From Arthrobotrys musiformis (lineage: Eukaryota; Ascomycota; Orbiliomycetes; Orbiliales; Orbiliaceae): 64,000 bases of DNA. Shown one piece after another: positions 34,363-46,053 of this stretch. A program made the translations under genes and the position numbers. The notes under the pieces are model-generated. The model was not told the origin of the DNA. It did no database searches and saw only the letters and a program-made list of their open reading frames with translations. Positions within the stretch are counted from its first letter, which is position 1. Each line of letters starts with the position of its first letter. The stretch is from positions 496,001 through 560,000 of the forward strand of contig JAVHJL010000001.1 of the NCBI GenBank assembly GCA_036971715.1, given 5' to 3'.

Positions 34363-37300
34363 ATGTCAACGGTTCCTATATCAGAGAAGTTGGCGGATGA
34401 GGGTATTAAGTCTGAAAACCCCAGCAGCAGTAGCGGGGAAGCTTCAATAGTAATACCAGATGAGGCTGAAGAGGAAAAGAAGAAGAAAAAGGAAGAGGAA
34501 GAGGCGGGCGGCTTTGGAGCTTACTGGGTGCGTACAATTAGCTTACTCCGTTCAAATAATTATCGAGATTTTGGAATATATATGTTGACGAGATACTGGC
34601 CGATTGCAGAGAATATTCACCTATACTTCCACCGGTGACCGTGTTCTATACGCCATCGCCCTCTTCATGGCTATTGCTAGCGGTGCAGCTCTCCCTCTCA
34701 TGACTATTGTTTTCGGTCGCTTCACGGCCAAGTTTACAAACTTTGCGGCGGACCCTTCCCTAGGCGGCGACCAATTCCTTCGCGATGTTAATCACTTCGT
34801 CCTTTACTTTATTTACCTCTTTGTCGGCCGTCTTGTGACGACTTATATTGCTGTCACGGCTATCAGTGTCGCTGCAACCCGCACCGTCAGGAATATCCGT
34901 CAGGCATTCCTCGAACATCTACTCCGCATGGAGATTTCCCACTTCGACAAAACTGACAGCGGGGCGACGGCGACCCAGGTTACCACAAATGGCAACAGAA
35001 TCAATTCCGGTATTGCTGAGAAGCTGATCTTGGTCGTTCAATCTATCTCCCTGTTCTTATCCGCCTTCATCGTCGCCCTAGCCGCGCAATGGAAACTAGC
35101 ATTGATCACAATGTCGATTATTCCGGTTATTGTTATCGTCACGGGCGCTTGTATCGCCTTGGATGCTACTAATGAGGCTACGATCATCAAATTGTACTCT
35201 CGTGCCTCCGCGCTCGCACAGGAGACCTTCTCATCCATCAAGGCCGTTCAAGCTTTCTTCGCTCACGAGAAGATGCTTTCGAAGTATAATGAGTTCCTAA
35301 GGAAGGCTCATGAGACTGGTGATAAGAAGAGTCCTATCTACGCTATCATGTTTTCTACCGAGTATTTTTGTACGTATGGTGGAACGGCATTGGCGTTTTG
35401 GCAAGGGCATAGGATGTTTAGGAGCGGTGAGATTCAAGATGTTGGAACAGTTTTTACGTAAGTCACCTTTCAACTTATCTCACATCTTTGACCCGGGGGC
35501 ATTTCAAAGGCTAACGCTTAGATCGGAACTCTAGTGTCGAGTTAGCCATGATGCTAGCAGCAACCGCCATGTCGGCGATTGCACCCCAATTTCTTGCACT
35601 TACTGGCGCTGCCGCTGCTGCGTCCGAGCTTTTCGGAATCATGGACACTCCCTCCAAACTCGACCCCCTTGAAAAATCCGGCGAGGCCCCCGAAAAGTGC
35701 ATTGGCAATATTGAAATCTCCGGCGTTGACTTCGCATACCCATCCCGCCCTACGGCCCAAGTTCTCAAAGACTTCACTATCAGCTTCCCAGCCGGTAAAA
35801 CAACCGCCTTGGTTGGTTCCAGTGGTTCCGGGAAGAGCACATGCATCGGTCTTTTGGAACGCTGGTACGAGCCCCTAACCGGGTCTATCAAACTCGACGG
35901 CAAAGAACTGAAAGAATATAATGTCAAATGGCTTCGCTCCCAAATCCGCCTCGTCCAGCAGGAACCAGTTTTATTCGCCGGAACCGTCTACGAGAACGTA
36001 TGTCGCGGTCTCCTCGATGACCAACGCGCCCTTCCAGAGGAAGAGAAGAGAAAACTCGTCCAGGAAGCTTGTGCTCTTAGCAATGCCCACGACTTTATTA
36101 CTCAACTCCCAGATGGATATGATACCCAAGTTGGCGAACGTGCCGGAAAACTTAGTGGAGGTCAGAAACAGCGTGTGGCTATCGCCCGTAGTATCATCTC
36201 GAACCCTAAGATCCTTCTTCTCGACGAGGCCACTAGCGCACTTGATCCTAAGGCTGAGAAGATCGTTCAAGAAGCCCTACATCGCGTATCCGAAGGCAGA
36301 ACAACAGTCACTATCGCCCACCGTCTCTCTACGATCAAGAAAGCAGAAAACATCGCTGTCATGTCGAATGGAGAGATAGTCGAACAAGGAACCCACGATG
36401 AACTAGTTGCTCTAGACCGTCACTATGCCGCTCTCGTCCGCGCACAAGATCTCGGAGACAAAGGTGAAAAATCCGCCGGGTGGAATTCAGATCAAGAAGG
36501 GGGTGAGGAAGAAAACGAAGACCAACTTGCACTCGCTCGTACCAAGACCGTCGCATCTAAAGCTGAAGCTTCTGCAGCAGCGAAGAAGACGATGACGGAA
36601 GGTACCCTCCATTACGGTATTTTCAAATGCATATGGATCCTCCTCGCCGAACAGAAAGAGATTTATGGGAAAATGGCATTCGTATTCTTCCTCTGCGCCG
36701 CCGGTGCGGCTATCTACCCCGCCCAGGCTATCCTCTTCTCACGGGTTTTCGAAGTCTTCACGCCCACCGACAGCGAAGTCTACCAAAACGCAAAACACAG
36801 CGCCGACTTCTGGGCTCTTATGTTCTTCATCGTCGCTCTCGGCTCAGTTGCTTGCTATGGCCCCCTCGGCTGGATAGTCAACCTTGAAGCTCAAACCATC
36901 AGCCACAAGTACCGTAAGGAGATCATGGACATCGCATTAAGCCAGGACATGACCTTCTACGACCACGAAGAAAACTCTTCCGGCGCATTAACCGCGAAAT
37001 TGTCTGCTCTTCCACAACAGCTTATGGAACTCCTATCTATGAACCTTCCGTTGATGTTAATGGTCATTTGTAATATTGTCGGCAGCTCGATCATGGCCCT
37101 TGCCTCTGGCTGGAAATTGGCTTTAGTCGTCCTCTCGGGCGGTATGATTCCTCTCATCGCCGCAGGATACTACCGTATCCGCCTCGAACTCAAACTCGAC
37201 GAAGAAAACGGTGACCGATTCGCCCAAAGCGCCAGTATAGCCAGTGAATCCATCGCCGCCATTCGCACTGTAGCTTCCCTAACCCTCGAAGAAGAAATCT

Positions 37301-38457
37301 TAAAAAACTTCAAGGCGAAACTAGGCGAAGTCGTCACCAACTCCTTCCGCAGCATCTTGGTCAGGATGTTATTCTACTCCATCTCCCAATCCCTCGATTT
37401 CCTCGTCATGGCCCTGGGATTCTGGTACGGTGCCAAACTCCTCGTCAGCGGCGAATACAATACCCAACAATTCTTCATGATCTTTATCGGTGTGATATTT
37501 GCGGGCCAGGCCGCGGGTCAGTTCTTCGGGTACACAACCAGCTTGACAAAGGCGGCCGAGGGGGCTAATTACATCCTCTGGGCGCGCACTTTGCGGCCGG
37601 TTATTACTGTAAACGATGAGAATAAGGATAACGGACCGGATGGTGACAACGACGTTGCTTTGGAATCAGTGGACTTTGCGTACCCTCAACGACAGCAGAG
37701 CCGTGTTTTGAAGGGTATCGATATTCAGGTATGCTTGCTTCCCCGTCTTACTCAATTAAACAAAAACTCTCCCTAACAATGTCACCAGATCAAACCATCA
37801 CAATTCATCGCCCTAGTCGGTGCCTCCGGCTGCGGTAAAACAACCGTGATCTCTCTCCTTGAACGCTACTACGACCCCACATACGGCCAAATCACCCTTG
37901 GCGGCGCAGATATCAAATCCCTCTCCCCAAAACTCTACAGACGCCATTTATCCCTAGTCCAACAGGAACCAACCCTCTACCAGGGCTCCGTCAAAGAAAA
38001 CATCGCATTGGGCCTAGACCACGACCCCACCAACGAGGAACTGGAGAAAGCATGCAAGATGGCCAACGCTTACGACTTCGTCATGGGTCTACCGGAAGGA
38101 TTCGAGACACCGTGTGGTTCTTACGGCGCGCAGTTCAGCGGTGGTCAGAGGCAAAGAATAGCGATCGCAAGAGCATTGATTAGGAATCCTAGGGTATTAT
38201 TACTGGATGAGGCGACAAGTGCGCTGGATACTCAGAGCGAGCGGTTAGTCCAGTCTGCTATAGACGAAGCTAAGCAGGAGAACGGAAGAATCACTATCGC
38301 GGTGGCACATCGTTTGAGCACCGTTGTCAAGGCTGATGTGATATATGTGTTTGCGAACGGACGGGTGGCGGAGGAAGGTACCCACGCGGAATTATTGAGG
38401 AAGAAGGGGAGGTACTTTGAGATGTGTTTGGCTCAAAGTTTGGATCGGAGTGTTTAG
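34363..38457 (+). CDS. ABC-B full transporter, multidrug/a-factor type (MDR1/Pmd1-like)
   Basis: Exons 34363..34527, 34610..35457, 35535..37728 and 37789..38457 give 1,291 residues, the usual length. The arrangement is TMD-NBD-TMD-NBD. NBD1 has Walker A GSSGSGKST (about residues 432-440), signature KLSGGQKQR, Walker B ILLLDEATSALD and H-loop TIAHRLSTI. NBD2 has Walker A GASGCGKTT (about 1080-1088), signature QFSGGQRQR (Phe for Leu), Walker B VLLLDEATSALD and H-loop AVAHRLSTV. All catalytic glutamates are present, so both sites look competent. The N-terminus is charged (EEEKKKKKEEEE). Such plasma-membrane pumps export lipophilic drugs or peptides using ATP. A Zn2Cys6 regulator lies about 4 kb upstream but no direct link is shown. 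The substrate is unknown. Confidence 0.95.
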
Positions 38458-38983
38458 TCCGTCTACGAACAATTTCACCGTGACCGACTATAGGGTGGTC
38501 TGGAGGGGGGTTTTGTTTTATATCCTTGGAGATGTTAAGAAAGAGTGGTTTGCTCGAACTCCCCACACTTGTTTCATACCCAGCCCATAATTTGATGCAA
38601 TCTCTACACTTTCTTCGGGGTCTCCACACATATAAGTATATACAATTTGTAATTTCTAACTCCCCTTTTCAATTTTCTCCCCCTCTTTTTTTCTAATTTT
38701 TTTTTTCTTTTTTAAAGCTAGCGTTATAGTTGGGTTTACTTTTTGGCGGCCTTTAACTTTTAGTACATAATTTGGACTATAGACGTATAATATTTAGACC
38801 ATTATCGATACCTCAAAAGGTTTTCTATATTCTTGGAACTTGGAAATAAACGTACACCCTTTAAATCTATCCGATTTATTATATATATCCCCAATTCCTT
38901 GAAGAACAGGAGTATAAATATCTACGCCATCGAGTCCGGCAAATACAAATCCCAATCCCTATCATTAACATAATCCTCCGCAG
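38458..38983. other. Convergent 3' flanks
   Basis: Lies between the 3' ends of the ABC transporter and the next minus-strand gene. T-rich runs at 38,670-38,720 are probably polyadenylation-region sequence. No gene. Confidence 0.55.
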
Positions 38984-39913
38984 TCAGCTTTTCTTATCCT
39001 CCAAATCCTGTAAATGCGATTGCCCTTCCAAGTTCACCAGCTCATTCAGCTCAATCATACCAGGATTATTCTTCCTCAGCGACGTAGGACCGTATCTATT
39101 CCTCTCCCTGGCCAGTTTCCCAATCTTAAGCTTCCTCTCATACCCTCTCACCGCATCATCCCTCCACGCCGACTCCTCATCAAAAACCTCAGGGTTATCA
39201 GTTAATACCAAATCCTCCTTCGCAGGCCTCATCTCCGCCATCCTTTGGAACCAAATCTGTATAAGCCTCCTCTCGTCATCAGGCATATCCGGTAACGAAG
39301 TACTCAACGCCCGTTCAGAGTAATCCCGCGGCATCATCATATCCTCACCCAGCGAATCAGGACTCTCCTGAATAGCCACCACGCCCCTCGCGATCCTCCA
39401 TTCGCTCGTGTTGTTTTCAGAGGTATATTTAAACGCCATATCACCAGGCTCTAATCCCAGATCTGTGACTGCGCCCCAGAGGGTACTGGTGTAGCCTATA
39501 TTCTGGTAGTAATCATACAACCACGGTGCCGTGAATGTTCCATCCCACTTAGAACCCTGCGTAAGTTCCGTTCTTACGACGAACGGGGCGATGGATTGTT
39601 CCACGCTATCAGAGAGCTGGTAGAAGCGAGCTATTGCGGAGACGGTGGAGTCGTTACATTCTTCGCCGGAGAATAATGCCATCGCGTGAGGCGGGTTACC
39701 GATTTCGGGGTCCCCGCGGATGCGGATGGAGAGGATTTGTTGGTTTTGGTTGCCCGGGAAGGGGGTGCATGATTGGTCTGTGGGGAGTTTTGGGTGGTAT
39801 TTTGCGTCTTCGAGGGTTTGGGGGCTCTGCTAGCGTTGGACGTTTATCAAGTAGGCGCAAATGGGGGTTATCACAGTTAGAAGGAGGATTGAAGTCGAAC
39901 TTGGGGGCAACAT
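38984..39913 (-). pseudogene. Secreted two-cysteine family member with one early in-frame TAG
   Basis: The ATG at 39913 starts a signal peptide (MLPPSSTSILLLTVITPICA) followed by YLINVQR and a TAG at 39832-39830. The same frame is then open for 281 codons to 38984. It carries the family core: DQSCTPFPGNQN, ILSIRIRG, PPHAMALFSGEECNDSTVSA, then the DLGLEPGDMAFKY module and a Lys/Arg/Glu-rich tail. No frameshift was seen. The only possible intron to skip the TAG (GTGATA donor) would delete half of the signal peptide. An internal ATG at 39682 would give a 232-residue cytosolic product lacking the first Cys. Most likely a recently disabled secreted-family gene; readthrough cannot be excluded. Confidence 0.6.
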
Positions 39914-40322
39914 TGTGCATATAATTTACTCCGATTGTCCTTTGGAGATCATGATCATGCATGATCAATAGCAATATCTAAACCTGAAACCTTCAAAGCC
40001 ACGAGCTACTACACGAGATAAGTGGTGGTAGTACACATTTGAGCGGATTCGAGAGTATATCTATTCAGCTTAGCTATAGCTAGCATGTAGCTAAACGGGG
40101 TTTAAAATCCAATATCAAAGGCTCTCAATTGTGCAATTGTGTCAGCTGGGTCTTGTAAGCTTAATGGCAGTGCGCCTCGTATTTGATAGGATACAGGAGA
40201 TCTGTATTTAAATTTACCTGCATGTATCTATAATATTTGATAGAAGGGTTAGACTTTTTATAAAACTACAACCCCCTTACGTACCTGGGTGTATAAAGAC
40301 AATATATGTGTATATATATGCA
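39914..40322. other. Intergenic between two family members
   Basis: AT-rich, with no coding signal. Confidence 0.5.
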
Positions 40323-42281
40323 TTATTCAGTCTTCGTCTTCTTCTTCAGCCTCCCTTGGCCTTGTGAGGCAGGCACAAGGAGATCCACAATCTCCTGCTG
40401 CGACACCTTCGGCTTCCTGACCCTCCGAGGGGATTCCTCCTCATCAAAATTCAGATCTTGAGAACCATCTTCAGCCTCATCTTCTTCGTCACCGACGGCA
40501 ACTTGACACGGCAGCCTCTCGGACAATGACAACTGTCCCCGCTTCCAACTTGGCAATTCCCTCTGCCGTCTCTTCGCCCTGAGGCTTCTTACATCTTTTG
40601 TCGTCCCTAATTCTTTCAGAATTCTGTTCATTTGTCTGCGATTCCGCCAGTCCCATTTCCCGCATCCTAATTCTCGGATACCCCGGTCTGCAATTTCGTA
40701 CTGTCGTTGCAGGTTATCCGATAACCCCATAGCGAGCTCGGGGCTGAAGTCTTCCAAACCTGTGATGGCATGCAGCGGCATTGGTGTAAACCTTTCTAAA
40801 GGTTTGTTACCGATTAATTCACTTAGCATGCTTCCGTAGCCAACACCGTCCGCTTGGGGATCTTCTAGTTCGATCTCTTCTTTGATCCCGCCTCGTAGAT
40901 TGCTCTGTCGGCCGTATTGGGCTGGCTCATTTGCCAGGGAATTCACTTCTTGTTTGACCGGGCGTGGGTAGCGGTTTGTGATTTCTTCCCGTTCTTCTTC
41001 TTGGATTGCATTTGATGTTGCTTCGATCTTCTCCACCGGTTCTGGCATCGTACTCAGCGCCGGTTCTCCCCTTGCGCTGGCAGGCTCCTCTTTTATATTC
41101 GAATTTATGTTCAGGGGATCCTGGTTTATTCTCTGGCTCTCGCTATCAGGCTCGAGGTTTCCCAGTCCAGGGATGGTATCCGATGGAGGCGCATCGTCAT
41201 TATCTCCTTGGTTATCACTTGAGCTCAACCAATCCACCCCCTCATCCTCAACTTTTATCTGAACGGGGACCTCGAACATCGATCCTCCATTGTACTCCCC
41301 TTTAACACTATTCCCACCCGACAAAACCTCCTCTCCGAACTGCTCCTCCTTTTCCTCCCCAGAGTCCACACTTCCCCCATCCCCCTCCTCCAATTCCATA
41401 TCATTAATGTACCGTCCTAGCCCCCCCATCCCACCAAGCGGCGGCACCTCCACACCCCCAACCCCAAAAATAGCAGCCCACTTCTCCGTCGCCGGTAACT
41501 TAACCACCCTCCTCGGATCCCCACCCACAAGCTCACTAGCCCTGATATCCCCAATCCCAAACACCCCCGCCCACTTCTCCGTCGCCGCCTGATTCGTCAC
41601 AAAAGGCGCCTCATCCAATCCCCTACTATACCTCTCAAACCCCACCCCCTCCCCCAACTCCTCCTCCATCAACCCTTCATCCCTCAACACAGCCTGCGGT
41701 CTATCGAACCTATCCGTCGGCGTAACCCACATCTTAACCCTAGCCACATCCCCATCAACAGCAGCTAAATAATCCCCCCATCGACCAACCCTATCCACCG
41801 CCATCTGTCCCGGCACCAAATTCATATCCTCAATAAAAAGCCTCCACTTGGGCGTATTAGGCTCAACCTCCTCCCACGACTTCAACGTCCACATCCCCCC
41901 ACCATTCCCCACCAAGCCCTTCAAATTCTCAAAATCCGCCAGTTGGAAGGAATAAGGATTCTCCACTGGTTTGTTACAATACACCACCAGAGCCGGTATA
42001 TTCCCATGATGATCACACGCCTGAGAGTCAGCGTAGAATAAAAACGCCCACGGCGCTCGCCCGAGATCTCTATTCGTCCAGAATCTTATTCCCGTCACGG
42101 GACCCGTGTCGAGGAGGTAGTTGATCCTTTGGCACGGCTTGGGGTCGGTAGAGTTGTATTCGTGGATCGGATGGTTGACGTGGAGACTATGGGCTTTTTC
42201 GCGGAGGAAGGCGAATGCATATGCATCCGTGACGGGGAGGGTTGATGTGATCGCGAGGAGTACGGGTGCTAGGCGGCGCAT
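40323..42281 (-). CDS. Secreted two-cysteine family protein, longest intact member
   Basis: A single exon of 652 residues with signal peptide MRRLAPVLLAITSTLPVTDA. The core follows: KPCQRINYLLDTGPVTGI, RFWTNRD, APWAFLFYADSQACDHHGN, IPALVVYCNK, then the family module MNLVPGQMAVDRVGRWGDYL. Beyond residue 190 it is mostly disordered and acidic. It contains two copies of a short repeat (ATEKWAGVFGIG and ATEKWAAIFGVG, about 40 residues apart). Near the C-terminus is a folded-looking segment (RQYEIADRGIRELGCGKWDW) and a basic end (RLKKKTKTE). Its frame is uninterrupted, unlike three paralogues. Predicted secreted; function unknown. Confidence 0.75.
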   Translation of the reverse strand: MRRLAPVLLAITSTLPVTDAYAFAFLREKAHSLHVNHPIHEYNSTDPKPCQRINYLLDTGPVTGIRFWTNRDLGRAPWAFLFYADSQACDHHGNIPALVVYCNKPVENPYSFQLADFENLKGLVGNGGGMWTLKSWEEVEPNTPKWRLFIEDMNLVPGQMAVDRVGRWGDYLAAVDGDVARVKMWVTPTDRFDRPQAVLRDEGLMEEELGEGVGFERYSRGLDEAPFVTNQAATEKWAGVFGIGDIRASELVGGDPRRVVKLPATEKWAAIFGVGGVEVPPLGGMGGLGRYINDMELEEGDGGSVDSGEEKEEQFGEEVLSGGNSVKGEYNGGSMFEVPVQIKVEDEGVDWLSSSDNQGDNDDAPPSDTIPGLGNLEPDSESQRINQDPLNINSNIKEEPASARGEPALSTMPEPVEKIEATSNAIQEEEREEITNRYPRPVKQEVNSLANEPAQYGRQSNLRGGIKEEIELEDPQADGVGYGSMLSELIGNKPLERFTPMPLHAITGLEDFSPELAMGLSDNLQRQYEIADRGIRELGCGKWDWRNRRQMNRILKELGTTKDVRSLRAKRRQRELPSWKRGQLSLSERLPCQVAVGDEEDEAEDGSQDLNFDEEESPRRVRKPKVSQQEIVDLLVPASQGQGRLKKKTKTE

Positions 42282-43247
42282 TTTTTTAAACCTCGTGATT
42301 GTCCCCCTGGAAAGAATGGCCGGTATCGTGCCACGCTAGAGAAAAATGCAAGTTCAATGGATTATTCAATTGATTCATCGTGCATCTCGAAACGACAAGT
42401 GAATATTTGAGGGAGTTTAATCGAGGATATTATGATGCACAAAATACCACACCCGATTGCGTTGCTCATGTTGTGAAGAGATCTTGAGGAGTGCTACCAT
42501 GAAGTCAGAGAGGAGGTTCTAGTTATTACTATAATTATAAGATATCATTGTATTCATTCCTATCAAAACTAGCGTAAATCTATCATCCTGCGAATATAAC
42601 GAAACACACCATCAGTTACGCACTGACGGCCAGGTAAGGCCACCATCATCCGTTCGCATCGCTCCCCTAGACATGATAGAAGTATGTAAGGTAAGTGTAA
42701 ACAAGAAGAACAAACATCGGAAAAACTCTGAAAACGAAAGGACGACTAGAGAAAAAAAAGGTCAAGCCGGAAAAACGAAAAACGAACAACCAGAAAAATA
42801 ATTACAGTCGAGAAATGTAAGTTCGTGAGGGACCTATAAGACAGACGTTGTGAGGTGGAGGCTAGCACAAGCTTTCGCTTTGCGAATCCAGAATCCGGAA
42901 AAAAAAGTTCTCGGAGAGTATTAATCAAACCTCATCCCCAAGAGAAGCTGTCGTGCATTATAATTCATCGTGATAAAAAAAACTTTTTTTTTTGGTTGGT
43001 AGAAGGGGAAAGAGCGTTGGTCGGCGTTTCCTAGAAAATAATATTGCAGTTTTCCTTTCCTCCGAGAGTGAAGGGTGAAGAGTTCATACGATGGTATAAA
43101 TGTTGCGAAAATTCGGATGGCATCCGAAGCCATCAAAGTTCGAGAGTGGACGGTGATCCTCTGCTCCAATGTGAGTGTTTTGATGTCTCTCGACCGATAA
43201 AGAATACTATCGTCGCCATACCATCGATCCATCCTCCGCTAGTGATC
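42282..43247. other. Intergenic, no supported gene
   Basis: Promoter side of the 652-residue protein and 3' flank of RSD1. A-rich runs lie at 42,750-42,800 and 42,975-42,995. Confidence 0.5.
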
Positions 43248-45162
43248 TCACATTGCTTTAACACGGGAGAACAAGCTGCTATAGACGGCGTCGACGACTG
43301 GAAGGGCAGAGATTTGGCGCCCACCAAAGAATCTTCCGTTGAGACCCTTGATAGCGTTCTCGCCACCGGCGATCTTTTCGAATTTGATATAGACGTCTCC
43401 GCCGGAATTGGGATCGACTGAGATGTGCACTACGTGACCGTATTTAGTCTCACATTCTGCTTTAACATCATCTTCTAATTCCTTAACCCAGGAGTCGCCT
43501 TCTTCTCTAAAAAGAAACAAAAATTTCCACGTTAGCGCGATGATTCGTTAGAGAGAGGGGAGGTAGGGTAGCAACATACTGTGTGGGATCAAACATATTC
43601 TTGACAACGACGCATCTACTCGCAACAGTAGAGTTGGTAGCAACTGGCGGCTTTGGAGGTGGGGGGATCGGTCGTCGCTGTTTTTGTTCTCCGTTCGTCT
43701 CGCCGTTTTGTTCAGGAACAGGCTCCTCGACACGGGCAAGCTTCCTCATTAGGGCGTCACGACTAAAATTGTTGAAGTTGACACCGGCGACGTCAGTATC
43801 GTCAAGGGCACTGGCTGCACCGCTCGTGTTGATATTTTGATTCTGGTTATGGCGTTGGCGGCCCTCGTAGGCTTGTTGGCCGTTACTGAAACGTTGAAGC
43901 ATCTGTGCAGTAGATTCAGGGGTGAATTTGTCATTTCCAAGACCGACACGGATAAGGCGACCTCCAAGATCAAACCCATTCATCCTTTCCAAAGCTTCCT
44001 TAGCATTGTTCGGGTCGCGGTACCTAATAGTTATGTTAATATTTTGGTAGCTTATAAAACAAGCTTTTGGGGGGAAACATACTGGACGAAACCATATCCT
44101 CGACTACGACCTGACTCCTCCTTCTGCAGTTGAACAAATTCCAAATCTCCGAAAGGTGCGAATACTTGTTGAAGCTCGTTTTCTGTGATGCTGAAATGAA
44201 TATTTCCAACATAGAGTCTATGGAAAGGAATAGTGCGGCGATGGTCCTCGTCTCTGTTATGTTGACCACCCTCGGCACGAGCCTGTCGGTTTTTCTCTGC
44301 CTCTGTAAGTTGAACGATGATGGGGATTCCTAACAATCGTTGACCTGTAAGCGCGATAGCTTTAGGGACTGACTCTGCCTCTCTAAATTCAACGTAGCCA
44401 ACGCTGCAAACTGAGTGTTAGCGACATGCCCCTCAAAAAAAAAAAATGGAGGCAGTACATACCCTTTGGATCTTCCGCTGACACGATCTTTAACAATCTG
44501 AGCTTCCTTAACTCCGCCGACTTTTTCAAAGAATGCGATCAATTCCTTCGTGCGAAGCCTAGCAGCGAGTTGTTGAACGAACACGGTGCGTCTATCTCTT
44601 TCATCTTCGGTAAGTTTAGGAGATCCGGACTTGGATCTATTGTGGGGAGACCTAGAGCGGCGGCGGTTGCGATACTCGTCGAAATCATCACGTTCTCGTC
44701 GTCGGGAGTTGTAACGCTCCTCGCGTTCACGCTCACGATCGCGATCGCGGTCTCGATCTCGGTACTCTCGGTCTCGTTCTCTATCCCGGTATTCGCGGTC
44801 ACGTCCGCCATCACGGTCACGTTCGCGGTCCCTATCACGGTCACGGCCGGAGGAATACCTGTCAGAGTATCTGTCATCGTCATGACGTCTCGAGCGGTGC
44901 CTAACGAAGGATGTCACGTTAGCAAGACTTATAATTGAAGATTATGTGTATGTGGGGTATTCAAGAGGGTGAGAGAGTAATACCTGTCACTTTCCCTGCT
45001 CCTGCTACGACGTCTCCTATTCTTAGACCTTGTACTTCCAGCATCGCTGCGTCTACTGTCGTCGTCGTCGTGATTAGAACCTCGGTCGGCCCGGCTCTTC
45101 GATTCAGCCGCTTCCGCACGAAAGGGCTCCTCAACAAGGGCTTCAATATCGAGAGCAGACAT
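43248..45162 (-). CDS. RSD1: Splicing factor Rsd1/RBM39-like (RS domain, two RRMs, UHM)
   Basis: Five exons, 45162..44984, 44900..44463, 44403..44083, 44023..43580 and 43506..43248, give 546 residues with every junction in frame. An N-terminal RS-like region is made of RD/RE dipeptides (DRDRDRERDRDGGRDREYRD). RRM1 has TVFVQQLAARL and SKGVGYVEFRE; RRM2 has RLYVGNIHFSITENELQQVF and SRGYGFVQY. The C-terminal U2AF-homology motif has CVVVKNMFDPTQEEGDSW, DVYIKFEKIAGGENAIKGLN and the RFF (Arg-x-Phe) element that binds ULM peptides of SF3B1 or U2AF. The protein acts in the nucleus in early spliceosome assembly. Four short introns in a splicing-factor gene are unremarkable. Identification is solid. 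Confidence 0.93.
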
Positions 45163-46053
45163 GATTCTTGATCAGTTTTACCAACAAAACGGGTGAATAA
45201 TCTGGTAGTCGGTGTGGGGGTTCTTTCTCTCGAACGGGGAGTGGTTTGCTGGAATATCGTGTGACGAACTGCCGGAAACGTAAGGATTCTGTTCTGTTGT
45301 GGTCTTTCTTTTGCCCTACGTATCGTGGGAAACAAGGGAGGTTTTCAAACCCTCTTTACGGCCCCTTCCAAATCGCCTTCAAATCCGCCTTCCGAATGGC
45401 CTCAGTATCTTCTTTTCCTTCGATGGCTGATCGAAGAACCTCGAGTCTCTCGTCGATGGACGTTGGTTGGTGTTGAAGTTGAAGTTGATGTTGATGTCTG
45501 GTCGTGGTGATGATGAGTAATGATGGTGGAAAGCAAAGGGCGGAAGAAGGGCTGTCATTAAATTTGGGAGGCAAAAAAATGGGAATCTTTTGGGAAGGCG
45601 CAACGCAAAAAAAGCAACATCCCCACAAGGCAAACACCAAAATCCCCGGCAGAGCCGCATTTCGGTCGAGATATCGATCCACTTTCATTGGCTCTGGTGG
45701 GTTCGAGGCTCCACTTCCTCTCTCGCGGGAAATGTATTCTCCTTTGGACTAGTTTGGGTGATTACAACGGGTTCTAGCCAATGTCGGAATCTTCATATAT
45801 AGGTATAGATATATATACTGGTGCTTCAACTAAGTTTTATCGAATGTATGGTACTTCGGGGCATGGTATATTACGGACATGGTAAATGGTATCTCGATTT
45901 TAGCAAACTGCAAAATAATAGGTATAAAAAAAACAAGTACAAAGGGTAATGATAGAAGAGAAAGTCCAGGATATCGTGATATATCATAATACAATAAAAC
46001 CAAAAAAACATTGCAACCAACCCCCCTTTCCTTACATAACCGCCCTCCGAAGA
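45163..46053. other. Intergenic, no supported gene
   Basis: RSD1 promoter on the left (repeated GTTGATGTTGATG near 45,470-45,500) and the 3' flank of the aspartic-protease-like gene on the right. Confidence 0.5.

Noticed and set aside
19294..42281. Genome-wide reassignment of UAG to an amino acid
   Set aside because: Intact genes in the window (ABC transporter, Fic gene) end at TAG, so UAG is a normal stop here.
44426..44938. 170-codon plus-strand ORF
   Set aside because: Antisense shadow of the RSD1 RS-domain exon.
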